Assembly (NCBI RefSeq): GCF_000012865.1
Contig: NC_007503.1
Span: 992,001-1,056,000, forward strand
Direction: 5' to 3'
DNA: 64,000 nt
Origin: Carboxydothermus hydrogenoformans Z-2901
Lineage (GTDB): Bacteria > Bacillota > Z-2901 > Carboxydothermales > Carboxydothermaceae
Every line of letters starts with the position of its first letter. The stretch's first letter is position 1. The translations under genes were made by a program, and so were the position numbers. Below are positions 54,764 through 64,000 of this stretch, piece by piece. The notes below the pieces were generated by a model. It had not been told where the DNA came from and did not search any database. It saw only the letters and a list, made by a program, of their open reading frames with translations.

Positions 54764-55185
54764 GAATTGCGGTTATTGATGGTCAGGGCGGAGGCATTGG
54801 GAAGTACATTATTGAAAGAATACGTAAAGCTTTTGGCCAGGAGATTGAAATAATCGCTATTGGAACCAACAGTCATGCAACTTACAGCATGTTAAAGGCA
54901 GGAGCAAATGAGGGGGCAACGGGCGAATCTGCTCTTATTTATAATTTGTCCCGGGTTGACATCATCTTGGGCCCGATTGGAATTGCTTTTCCCTACGGGA
55001 TGCTTGGGGAGATTACACCGGAAATGGCAAAAGCTTTTTCCTTGGCCAATATTAAAAAAATTTTGTTACCACTGGCCCGGGAAAATTATTTATTTGCGGG
55101 AATTGGTGACCTGCCTCTTCCCCATATGGTTGATGACTTGTTAGAACTCTTAGCCAAAGAAATACAAAAAAGAAGTGGTAATTAG
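54760..55185 (+). CDS. DUF3842 family protein
   Basis: 141 aa. IAVIDGQGGGIGKYIIERI is a nucleotide-binding-like glycine loop; IAIGTNSHATYSMLKAGAN and LGPIGIAFPYGMLGEITPEMA are conserved in the DUF3842 family of Clostridia. No function is known. ATG 54760 overlaps the aminotransferase stop codon, so the two are coupled. It ends in a hairpin shared with the opposing spore-protein gene. Confidence 0.85.
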   Translation: MRIAVIDGQGGGIGKYIIERIRKAFGQEIEIIAIGTNSHATYSMLKAGANEGATGESALIYNLSRVDIILGPIGIAFPYGMLGEITPEMAKAFSLANIKKILLPLARENYLFAGIGDLPLPHMVDDLLELLAKEIQKRSGN

Positions 55186-55196
55186 CTACCACTTCT
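55171..55196. terminator. Two-way terminator between convergent DUF3842 and spore-protein genes
   Basis: AGAAGTGGTA (55171-55180) and TACCACTTCT (55187-55196) form a perfect 10-bp stem that contains both stop codons. Flanking AAAAAA on the left gives a U-tail for the minus-strand transcript; the plus direction lacks a good tail. Confidence 0.75.
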
Positions 55197-55461
55197 GTTG
55201 TAATTGCTGTTCTGCCAAGGCAATTAATTTTTTTACCATGTTACCACCAATTTTTCCACCAAGCCTTCCACCAACCCGGCCGCATTCCCGGGATGGAACT
55301 TCACCCCAGTAGCCGTCTTTAACTTGGTCATAAATACCGATTTCCCTGGCGGCTTCGATTTTCATTTTTTCTAAGTTTTGTCTGTAGGTGGTGTCGTCGG
55401 TGCCGATGCCCAGTTCCCCGGCAACCTCATATTTAAGTTTTTCCAATGGTGATTTCACCAC
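55186..55461 (-). CDS. Small acid-soluble spore protein, alpha/beta type
   Basis: 91 aa DNA-binding spore protein. SPLEKLKYEVAGELGI is the N-terminal helix with the germination-protease site region; GRVGGRLGGKIGGNMVKKLI is the second DNA-binding helix, with the typical Gly-rich turn. It is longer than the usual 60-70 aa because of a 20-residue insert (NLEKMKIEAAREIG). GTG 55461 lies eight bases from GGAGG; an upstream TTG at 55476 overlaps that site. No convincing sigma-G promoter was found. It is the only minus-strand gene in its neighbourhood. Confidence 0.93.
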   Translation of the reverse strand: MVKSPLEKLKYEVAGELGIGTDDTTYRQNLEKMKIEAAREIGIYDQVKDGYWGEVPSRECGRVGGRLGGKIGGNMVKKLIALAEQQLQQKW

Positions 55462-55552
55462 TGTCACCACCTCCAATTATATTTTTTGTCAAATTAAAAT
55501 AATTATTCGAACAATTATTGGGGTATAAGTATAAATTTTGCAAAATTGATAA

Positions 55553-57876
<2,324 letters not shown>

Positions 57877-57904
57877 TATGTTCCCTCCTGAAAAGGTGAT
57901 TGAC

Positions 57905-59197
57905 ATGATGGAACCTTTACTTGATTTTATTAATTATCTGCGGCGTCAGGGTATTACCTGCTCTCTTGCCGAAACCATAGACTTTTTTAACGCCCTCAGC
58001 GCTTTAGAACGACCTTTAACTATCCAAAACTTCAAGAATATTGTTAAAATTACTCTGGCCAAAACTCCCGAACAGCAAAAAATTTTAGACGATATTTTTT
58101 CCTACCTTCTAATTGAAGATTATAACTTAAATTTACCAACTTTAAAAGATAAGGGTGAGGATGCGGGGGATTTAGGCTTACCGTCGGGGCAAATTGGTAA
58201 TGAGGAAAGTTTATATTTTTTACTCCGCATTAACAACGAAGAAGCCATAAAAAAGCTTTTAGGCAGCCAGGAAAATTGGTCGGCGGAGATTAAAGAGTTT
58301 TTAGCTAACGTTAAACGGAAGATAAATTGGTATGAAAATCTTTATAAGATTGAAAAAGAATTTGGAATTGATGTGCGTAAACTAACTGAAGAAGAGTTAG
58401 AAAAATATTTAGTATATCTTTATAAAAATAAAAACCAAAATTTTAAAACCAAGCCTCTCCAAACAACCCTTGACCTGACGGAAAAGGATCTTTTAGAAAT
58501 AGACCCGCTGGAAAAAGCGGTATTGGATGGTTATCTTAAAAAAATTGCTCAAAATTTAGCCTGGAAAAAAAGTTACCGAAAAAAGCTGGCAAGGCGCGGA
58601 GTTTTTAATGGCCCAAACACTTTCCGGTTAACCCTAAAAACCGGCGGAGTTCCCACGCAAATAGTTTGTCATCAGTATAAATTAAAGCCGGCGGAAATTA
58701 TTCTGTTACTGGATATAAGTGGTTCCATGGCAGATTACTCCAGCTTCTTTTTAAAATTCACCTATCATATTGCCGCACGGTTTCAAAAAATTAATTTATT
58801 CTTATTTGTGGATAAAGTAACCGATGTCACCAACCTTTTAAATTTGCCCTACCGGGAATTTATTGAAACTTTGGAGAAGGAAAAGTTAAGTTATACAGGC
58901 TTTTCTGATTACCGGAGAGCTTTTTTAGAGTTTTTGCAAAATAAACCCAAGCTTTTAAACAGGCAAAAAGTATTGATAATTTTGGGAGATGCAAAAAATA
59001 ACTGGCAGGATTCCGGTGCGGAATATTTAAAGGAAATTAAAAAAAGGGTAAAAAAAATCTTTTGGTTAACCCCTTTAACCATGGAAGAAACAAGTAAAAC
59101 CGATTGTGTAATTCATGAATACAAACCTTTTATTGATAAAATATTTTTATGCCGAAGCTTAAAGGATATCGAAAAATTTTACCGGGACCTGTTTTAA
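57905..59197 (+). CDS. CoxE-like VWA-domain protein (module 2)
   Basis: 430 aa paralogue of the VWA protein at 13.8 kb. N-terminal helical region (LDFINYLRRQGITCSLAETIDF) and C-terminal VWA domain with MIDAS DISGS (Asp270), an acidic/Thr segment (YTGFSDYRRAF) and Asp in LGDAKNNW. ATG 57905 follows AAGGTGA. It is divergent from its MoxR partner, with only 28 bases between start codons. A TTGACG at 59210-59215 after its end may promote the next gene. Confidence 0.85.
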   Translation: MMEPLLDFINYLRRQGITCSLAETIDFFNALSALERPLTIQNFKNIVKITLAKTPEQQKILDDIFSYLLIEDYNLNLPTLKDKGEDAGDLGLPSGQIGNEESLYFLLRINNEEAIKKLLGSQENWSAEIKEFLANVKRKINWYENLYKIEKEFGIDVRKLTEEELEKYLVYLYKNKNQNFKTKPLQTTLDLTEKDLLEIDPLEKAVLDGYLKKIAQNLAWKKSYRKKLARRGVFNGPNTFRLTLKTGGVPTQIVCHQYKLKPAEIILLLDISGSMADYSSFFLKFTYHIAARFQKINLFLFVDKVTDVTNLLNLPYREFIETLEKEKLSYTGFSDYRRAFLEFLQNKPKLLNRQKVLIILGDAKNNWQDSGAEYLKEIKKRVKKIFWLTPLTMEETSKTDCVIHEYKPFIDKIFLCRSLKDIEKFYRDLF

Positions 59198-59274
59198 ATT
59201 TGTTTTATCTTGACGAAAGGTTTTTTTATGACTAACAATTTTCGCGGCAGGAAAAAAATGCCAGAAAATTGAAT

Positions 59275-59312
59275 AATACTACCATCAAAATAAGATCTGA
59301 GGTGGTAGTATT
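59275..59312 (+). promoter_or_regulatory. Hairpin covering the ribosome site and start of the unknown gene at 59311
   Basis: AATACTACCA (59275-59284) pairs over all ten bases with TGGTAGTATT (59303-59312). The right arm includes part of the GAGGTG ribosome site and the first two bases of the TTG start, so the hairpin would block translation when formed. As DNA it could also be an operator. Confidence 0.55.
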
Positions 59313-60204
59313 GCGCCTTGCCAAAAACTTAAACTCATTAACCGATATTTTAAAAACGGTTCTGTGTTATTTTCCCTGTATGTCGGAAGAAGAGCTGGTT
59401 GGCTATGTCCGGGCAAAAATGTTAAAGGAATTTTCCTATAAAGAAATTCTGGAGAAAACCCGTAACTGTCTAAAGCAAAATCCCTGTTTTTACCAGAATG
59501 AAGAAGGCTTCTGGGCGGTGCGCAAAGAGGGGATTCGGGAGAACGATTCTTTTTTTAAGCAGGTATTAATAAGCAAAAAGCCCCAGAAATATACGTTAAA
59601 AGATAAAAAAAATAAGAAAGTTCAGCAATTAAGCCGGGACAGTCGGTTTGTGCAGTTAGATGATGGCTCATGGGCTTTGACTTACTGGGTAATAAATGAA
59701 AGTGACTTTTTGTTGCGGGAAAAAATTGCCCGAGAGCTTATGATTGAAGAGTTAACATTAGAGGAATTAGCCAAAAGAGTAAATACCTCGCCGGAAAAAG
59801 TCTTAAAAATTTTAAAAAAATACCCTTTTTTTGAGCAAAACGGTTATGGTTATTATAAATTGGACCTGAGACTAAAAAAAGTATATGCTCAGGCTTCGCT
59901 GAAATATATGGATGCCCTTAAAAAGTTAAAAAAGTTTTATGCAGATAAAAAAGGTAAAGTTAGTGCCGAAGTTTTAGCACAAGCCCGGGAAGCTTTAGAG
60001 CAAGCTGCGGCGGTCCAGTTATTGCAGAGAAAAAATCAAGAAGAAATCAATGAGCTTTCGGAAAAAATTGCGGAAAAAGATTTTCTTTTGGCTTTACGGC
60101 GGGAAGAATTAATCCGGATGAGCCGGGAAAATGAAAAGCTAAGGCGAAAGGCAGACAGTATCTTATACCAGTGCCGCTCTGGCATGCCCGCTATCAGCGG
60201 ATAA
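59311..60204 (+). CDS. Unknown protein: two winged-helix-like domains and a coiled coil
   Basis: 297 aa, family not recognised. The N-terminal domain (MSEEELVGYVRAKMLKEFSY, then NEEGFWAVRKEG) looks like a HARE/RpoE-type winged helix ending in a beta-wing, and a second one follows (LTLEELAKRVNTSPEKVLKI, then QNGYGYYKLD). From about residue 185 on it is a charged coiled coil (EEINELSEKIAEKDFLLALRREEL). The C-terminal residues overlap the next frame. TTG 59311 is preferred, six bases after GAGGTG, and is inside a hairpin. A TTGACG...AACAAT promoter at 59210-59239 is possible. Confidence 0.6.
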   Translation: MRLAKNLNSLTDILKTVLCYFPCMSEEELVGYVRAKMLKEFSYKEILEKTRNCLKQNPCFYQNEEGFWAVRKEGIRENDSFFKQVLISKKPQKYTLKDKKNKKVQQLSRDSRFVQLDDGSWALTYWVINESDFLLREKIARELMIEELTLEELAKRVNTSPEKVLKILKKYPFFEQNGYGYYKLDLRLKKVYAQASLKYMDALKKLKKFYADKKGKVSAEVLAQAREALEQAAAVQLLQRKNQEEINELSEKIAEKDFLLALRREELIRMSRENEKLRRKADSILYQCRSGMPAISG

Positions 60205-60644
60205 TCCGGGATAAAGAAGAACTATTGGTGATTAAAGAAAAACTGGAAAATTCCGTGGTAAATATGTTTCAAAAGTTAAACGCTTACCGGGAAAAAGATA
60301 AGGAAAACCGGAAAAAACTTTTTGAACTTAAAAACACCTTTGAGGAAAAAGTGGCTAAGCTTGAAAAGGAAGTAATTGAAGTGCAAGAGCAGTTAAAAAA
60401 AGCGGAGGAAAACTGGCAGAAAAAAGAGAAGAAATTAAGGCAGGAATTAGAGCGGTACTCCCTTGATTTAGGATTCCTTTTAAATGAAAAGGAATCCCTG
60501 GAAAAGCGAGAAAAAGAGCTTTTAGAAGAAATCGAAAAGCAAAAGGAAATCATTAAACACCAGGAAAATCTTTTAAAACTGCCGGTAATAAGTATTTTAT
60601 GTAAGATAGTAACCTGGTGGCGGACGGTAAATTTAAATATTTGA
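60171..60644 (+). CDS. Coiled-coil protein of unknown function, overlapping the previous gene
   Basis: 157 aa made almost wholly of charged heptads (LEKEVIEVQEQLKKAEENWQ; SLEKREKELLEEIEKQKE) with a short hydrophobic C-terminus (LPVISILCKIVTWW) that could touch membrane. GTG 60171 lies 34 bases inside the upstream frame, with no clear ribosome site. The coiled coil of the upstream protein seems to continue here, so it is either a coupled partner or the second half of a frameshifted gene. Terminator follows. Confidence 0.55.
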   Translation: MPLWHARYQRIIRDKEELLVIKEKLENSVVNMFQKLNAYREKDKENRKKLFELKNTFEEKVAKLEKEVIEVQEQLKKAEENWQKKEKKLRQELERYSLDLGFLLNEKESLEKREKELLEEIEKQKEIIKHQENLLKLPVISILCKIVTWWRTVNLNI

Positions 60645-60646
60645 AT

Positions 60647-60670
60647 GCTCCCGTGATGGGAGCTTTTTTT
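60647..60670 (+). terminator. Terminator after the coiled-coil genes
   Basis: GCTCCC (60647-60652), loop GTGAT, GGGAGC (60658-60663), then seven T. Confidence 0.9.
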
Positions 60671-60703
60671 CTGAAATCATACTAATTCACACCAAACAGG
60701 ATT

Positions 60704-61036
60704 TCCGACATCGAACGTTTTTATGTCGCCGGAGGCTTTGGCCAGTATCTTAACCTTGAATCGGCTATTACCATTGGTTTGTATCCAGACTTACCCCGGG
60801 ATAGGATGATACGCCTGGGTAACTCTTCCGGAGAAGGGGCCCGACTGGTACTTTTATCCAAGCAGAAACGGGTCGAGGCTGAGGCCATTGCGCGTAACAT
60901 TACCTACTTCGAGCTTAATGCCAGCCAGGCCTTTATGAATAAATTCGTCGGCAGCATGTTTTTGCCTCATACTAATCTCGACTATTTCCCTACAGTGAAG
61001 GAAAAGTTAATCCAGCGAGGACTGGTAGAAGGATAG
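60704..61036 (+). pseudogene. C-terminal remnant of a corrinoid-protein reductive activator (DUF4445/RACo type)
   Basis: From 60704 the frame reads DIERFYVAGGFGQYL, then AITIGLYPDLPRDRM, GNSSGEGARLVLLS, AEAIARNITYFEL and FLPHTNLDYFP to a stop at 61034-61036. This is the last 110 or so residues of the ASKHA-type activators that reduce corrinoid proteins in methyl transfer (RACo, RamA-like). The frame is closed upstream by a stop at 60683, and the ferredoxin and main ATPase parts are missing. It is a decayed or transposed fragment. Confidence 0.8.
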
Positions 61037-61091
61037 GGTAAAAAAAAGACCTTGCTTTACCCAAACGGTTCTATTTCTTAGCGCAAGCATT

Positions 61092-61118
61092 CCTGCTTTT
61101 TCAAGCAGGTTTTTTCTT
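61092..61118 (+). terminator. Terminator in the scar region
   Basis: CCTGCTT (61092-61098), loop TTTC, AAGCAGG (61103-61109), then seven T. It probably ended the ancestral activator gene. Confidence 0.8.
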
Positions 61119-61179
61119 TTTAGAGGAATTTTGGGAAAGATGCCGAATAAGGAAACAGAAAGGACCAAAGGAGAAGAAA

Positions 61180-61352
61180 AAGGCTTTCCAAGTCCATACC
61201 GTTACCTTAAATGGTATTAATGGGAAATAGGGAAGGTGGATATAAACCGCGGGCTGCCGGGGATGCAGGTAGTAGGCATCCCCAATACGGCGGTCAAGGA
61301 AGCCCGGGAACGGATAAATTGGCGAAAAAAACTTGGAGATAAGAGGCAGTGA
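61180..61352 (+). pseudogene. N-terminal remnant of a ComM/YifB-type Mg-chelatase-like gene, frameshifted
   Basis: In one frame, 61183-61227 reads FQVHTVTLNGINGK, and after a frame break 61230-61352 reads KVDINRGLPGMQVVGIPN, then AVKEARERI. Together they match the first 50 residues of ComM/YifB (VEVDI.RGLP...VGLPD.AV.E.RERV). The break and the lack of a start codon and of the ATPase show that it is a relic. Its TGA overlaps the ATG of the next gene. Between the terminator and this relic I see nothing else. Confidence 0.65.
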
Positions 61353-62608
61353 TGAAAATGGATGTAGTTAGGTTTTACAGCAATATTATTAAAAGAAATA
61401 TGGATAAACCTGAAAAAATAAATAAACTTATAAATTTTGGACTTACTACTGCTTATTACTATGTAAGCATTTTTAAAGATAAAAGGGGACCCAATTCTTT
61501 ACATTATCTAACTAAATACTGTATAAAAAGTATAAAAGATTCATTAGAAAATCCTCAAAATTCTGCCTGGGTAAACATTTTTTCACCCTGTGAGTTTTTA
61601 ATTGCTCTGGATATAAAGCCCTTATTTATTGAAGCATATTCTTCTTTTATGTCAGGTTTTTTTATTGAAGATTATCTTATTGATACTGCCGAATCCAGGG
61701 GGATAGCAAATACTTTATGCAGTTATCATAAAACTTTTATCGGTGCCAATGAGCTTAAAATTCTTAAAAAGCCTGAATTTATGCTAACTACTTCCAGCAT
61801 TTGTGATGCAAACGTACCTACCTTCAGGTATCTTTCTAAAAAACAAAACGTTCCCTTATATATTATCGATGTGCCTTATAAGTACTCTAAAGAAGCCGTA
61901 GCCTATGTAAAAAACCAGCTTATAGAAATGGTGGAAAATCTTGAAGAAGTTTTTAAGAGAAAGCTTGATCTTGATAAATTAAGGGAAGTTGTAAAAATTG
62001 AAAATAAGACAAGAACCCTCATAAATAAGTATTTAAATTATTTAAAAGAAAAAACCCTTTTGGTTCCCATGACTTTTGAAATGTATATGCTTTTTGCATC
62101 ACATATATTTATTGGGAGCAAAGAGATGTTAAAGTTTTATGAAATGCTGCTTGACGATATAAAAAATGCTCCCCCAAGAAGTGGAAAAAGTATATTTTTT
62201 GTCCACCTTCTCCCTATATTTGAGAAAAATTTTCAAGATTATTTTAATTTTAGTAATAAATTTCATATTGCTGGAAGTGATTTAAATTTTGATTATCTTG
62301 ACGAAATTGACGAAAAGGACCCTTTTCGCGGAATTGCTGAAAAACTTATTTTAAATACTTTCAATGGTGAAATGGAGAGAAAAGTTACCAGAATTAGAGA
62401 ATTAATTGAAAAGATAAAACCAGACGGAATAATACAGTTTTGCCACCTTGGCTGCAAGCAGTCCATAGGTGGAACATTTATCATTAAAGATCTTGCAACA
62501 AAAATGGGTATCCCATTTCTTTATTTAGATGGCGACTGTGTAGATAAAAGAAATAACCAGGTGGGGCAGAACAGGACAAGGCTGGAAGCTTTTCTTGAAA
62601 TGCTTTAG
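61352..62608 (+). CDS. 2-hydroxyacyl-CoA dehydratase-like subunit, possible double-cubane cluster protein
   Basis: 418 aa of the HgdB/FldB/BcrB superfamily. Six cysteines fall in conserved-looking places: Cys80 (FSPCEF), Cys123 (NTLCSYH), Cys151 (SSICDAN), then Cys364 and Cys368 (FCHLGCKQS) and Cys396 (DGDCVD). Classical dehydratase subunits bind one 4Fe-4S cluster through about three Cys; six, with the xxGCKQ and DGDC motifs, recall double-cubane proteins (known from Carboxydothermus) that reduce small substrates with an ATP-driven activator. The activator domain is in the next gene. ATG 61352 is five bases after GAGG. Confidence 0.8.
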   Translation: MKMDVVRFYSNIIKRNMDKPEKINKLINFGLTTAYYYVSIFKDKRGPNSLHYLTKYCIKSIKDSLENPQNSAWVNIFSPCEFLIALDIKPLFIEAYSSFMSGFFIEDYLIDTAESRGIANTLCSYHKTFIGANELKILKKPEFMLTTSSICDANVPTFRYLSKKQNVPLYIIDVPYKYSKEAVAYVKNQLIEMVENLEEVFKRKLDLDKLREVVKIENKTRTLINKYLNYLKEKTLLVPMTFEMYMLFASHIFIGSKEMLKFYEMLLDDIKNAPPRSGKSIFFVHLLPIFEKNFQDYFNFSNKFHIAGSDLNFDYLDEIDEKDPFRGIAEKLILNTFNGEMERKVTRIRELIEKIKPDGIIQFCHLGCKQSIGGTFIIKDLATKMGIPFLYLDGDCVDKRNNQVGQNRTRLEAFLEML

Positions 62609-62631
62609 TAATGCCCGTAGGGGGTGAAAAC

Positions 62632-64000
62632 TTGGTAGGTTACGTTTGTAAATATACTCCGGTGGAAATTATCGAAGCCTTTGGAGAAAAACCGGTAAGG
62701 ATTGAATCAGGATGTAAGTCTTATGAACGTGCCGAAGCCCTGCTTCATACAAATACGTGCAGTTTCGTGAAAGGAGTCTTGGAAAATATTATTGAAAATA
62801 ATATTGAAGAAGTGATTTTAACCAGCTGTTGTGACAGTATAAAAAGACTTTATGATGTTTTAAAAGAAAGATTAAAATTTATTTATATTCTGGACCTCCC
62901 CAGAAAAAAAGATACTTTTGCGGTAGATGTTTTTTATAAGGAAATTATTAAATTTATAGATGCGTATAAAGCATTTAAAAATAAAGGCTTTGCTATAGAA
63001 AATTTCTTGAAAATTTTAGAAGATAAATCATCCTTCAGAAAGATGCAAGAACCATCTGAAAGTATTGCGATTTTAGGTGCAAGACTCAAAGATGATGTTG
63101 TAGAAAAAATTAAAAATTCCTGCTCAGTAAATATTATAAATTTTACATGTACAGGTGAAGACAGAATATTCAATATTGAATCAGAAGATAATTTATTAAA
63201 AGGCTATGCGGCGTCGCTTCTTAATTTAACGCCCTGCATGAGAATGGCGGAAGATCGGAGTAAGTTCTTCAATAAAGACTTCAAGGGTATAATTTACAAC
63301 ACTATAAAGTTCTGTGATTATTATTCTTATGAGTATGCTGAAATGAAAAGTCAGTTTAATATTCCTTTTTTAAAAATTGAAACTGACTATACTGATTCTA
63401 ACAGTGGACAGATTTTAACAAGGATAGCTGCTTTTTTTGAAGCAACTGACATCAAAAAAATGGAACAAAAAAAAGCCAAAAAAGGATATTTTGCAGGAAT
63501 TGACAGTGGTTCTACTTCTACAAATGTCGTGATTATTGATGAAAATAAAAATATAATATCATATTCTATTATACCAACGGGGCCTAAGGCGTTAGAGAGT
63601 GCCTTTAAAGCTTTTGAAATAGCATTAAACAATGCAGGAATTAAAGAAAAGGATATAACATCAATAGTAGCTACAGGATATGGAAGAGTAAGCATCCCCT
63701 TTGCAGATAAAATGGTCACCGAAATTACCTGTCACGGTAAAGGGGCATTTTTTATAGACAACAGGGTGAGGACCGTTATCGATATAGGGGGACAGGATAG
63801 CAAAGTAATAAGGCTTGATGAGAGCGGCAATGTTATTGATTTTGTAATGAATGATAAATGCTCCGCCGGGACAGGCCGGTTTTTAGAAGTGATGTCAAGG
63901 ACTTTAGGTATTTCAATAAATGAAATGGCCAAAGTACATGCGGAAGTAAAAGAAAATATCACAATTACCAGTATGTGTACAGTATTTGCGGAATCGGAAG
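62632..64000 (+). CDS. Fused dehydratase-like subunit and ASKHA activase (3' end outside window)
   Basis: 456 codons visible, running off the right edge. Residues 1-280 form an HgdB-like domain (YVCKYTPVEIIEAFGEKP, HTNTCSFVKG, TSCCDSIKRLYDVL, KFCDYYSYEYAE). From about 284 an activase of the HgdC/BadF type begins: GIDSGSTSTNVVIID (ATP), DIGGQDSKVI, then Cys410 (CSAGTGRFLE) and Cys449 (MCTVFAE). The 39-residue gap between these two Cys equals that of the bridging-cluster ligands of HgdC (Cys127/Cys166 as I recall). It would feed electrons by ATP hydrolysis. TTG 62632 follows GGGGGTGA; ATG 62611 has no site. Confidence 0.85.
   Translation, partial: MVGYVCKYTPVEIIEAFGEKPVRIESGCKSYERAEALLHTNTCSFVKGVLENIIENNIEEVILTSCCDSIKRLYDVLKERLKFIYILDLPRKKDTFAVDVFYKEIIKFIDAYKAFKNKGFAIENFLKILEDKSSFRKMQEPSESIAILGARLKDDVVEKIKNSCSVNIINFTCTGEDRIFNIESEDNLLKGYAASLLNLTPCMRMAEDRSKFFNKDFKGIIYNTIKFCDYYSYEYAEMKSQFNIPFLKIETDYTDSNSGQILTRIAAFFEATDIKKMEQKKAKKGYFAGIDSGSTSTNVVIIDENKNIISYSIIPTGPKALESAFKAFEIALNNAGIKEKDITSIVATGYGRVSIPFADKMVTEITCHGKGAFFIDNRVRTVIDIGGQDSKVIRLDESGNVIDFVMNDKCSAGTGRFLEVMSRTLGISINEMAKVHAEVKENITITSMCTVFAESE

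Noticed and set aside
60704-61352. Insertion sequence in the gene-poor scar region
   Set aside because: No transposase motif or terminal inverted repeats are visible; the two stretches read as fragments of a corrinoid activator and comM.

Overview
The window reads as a chromosomal segment of a low-to-moderate GC, endospore-forming, strictly anaerobic Firmicute of the thermophilic Clostridia (Carboxydothermus/Moorella type; Carboxydothermus hydrogenoformans is my best guess, made from recall of gene content and not from any search). Spore genes (dipicolinate synthase, SpoVS, a DNA-binding spore protein, SleB/YpeB), ferredoxin, a ferredoxin-like aldo/keto reductase, a remnant of a corrinoid-protein activator and a 2-hydroxyacyl-CoA-dehydratase-like system all point there. 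Nearly all genes are on the + strand, with strong GGAGG-type ribosome sites and many TTG/GTG starts. No rRNA, tRNA or CRISPR array was seen.

Layout. 1-794: start of an IS21-type element (istA, minus strand, running off the left edge). 0.95-7.1 kb: aldo/keto reductase, RluA-type pseudouridine synthase, ferredoxin, zinc-ribbon protein, nth, trmL, then a membrane protein with a two-component system. 7.2-12.8 kb: a complete peptide ABC transporter (oppDF-A-BC). 12.9-17.3 kb: a MoxR ATPase/VWA protein pair, two bacillithiol genes (bshB1, bshA) and a PerR-like repressor. 17.3-28.1 kb: ytoI-like regulator, dnaE, a membrane gene broken by an in-frame amber codon, mtrB (TRAP), accDA, pfkA, pyk, comFB. 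28.1-42.1 kb: a block collinear with the Bacillus subtilis ylxY-ymxG-ymxH-spoVFAB-asd-dapG-dapA-rnj...spoIIIE region, which links diaminopimelate/lysine synthesis to spore dipicolinate. 42.1-55.5 kb: sleB-ypeB, selU, rodZ-like gene, rimO, pncC, recA-recX, rny, ymdB, spoVS, dipeptidase, aminotransferase, DUF3842 gene, spore protein gene. 55.6-60.7 kb: guaB, a second MoxR/VWA pair arranged divergently, and two coiled-coil genes of unknown function. 60.7-61.35 kb: a scar with relics of two unrelated genes (corrinoid activator C-terminus and comM/yifB N-terminus). 61.35-64 kb: a 2-hydroxyacyl-CoA-dehydratase-like subunit with six well-placed cysteines, followed by a fused dehydratase-like/activase protein that runs off the right edge.

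The most interesting signals are: (i) a short transcription unit between recX and rny with its own promoter, a long hairpin, a 34-codon reading frame rich in Trp/Phe and a terminator lying inside that frame; (ii) the dehydratase-like/activase pair at the right edge, whose cysteine pattern suggests a double-cubane-type ATP-driven reductase; (iii) two paralogous MoxR/VWA modules with different gene arrangements; (iv) an in-frame amber codon in a conserved TrkA-C-type domain; (v) a perfect 10-bp hairpin that masks the start of an unknown HTH/coiled-coil gene; and (vi) sporulation-type promoters (sigma-H for spoVS, a sigma-K-like one for spoVFA) that can be read directly from the sequence.
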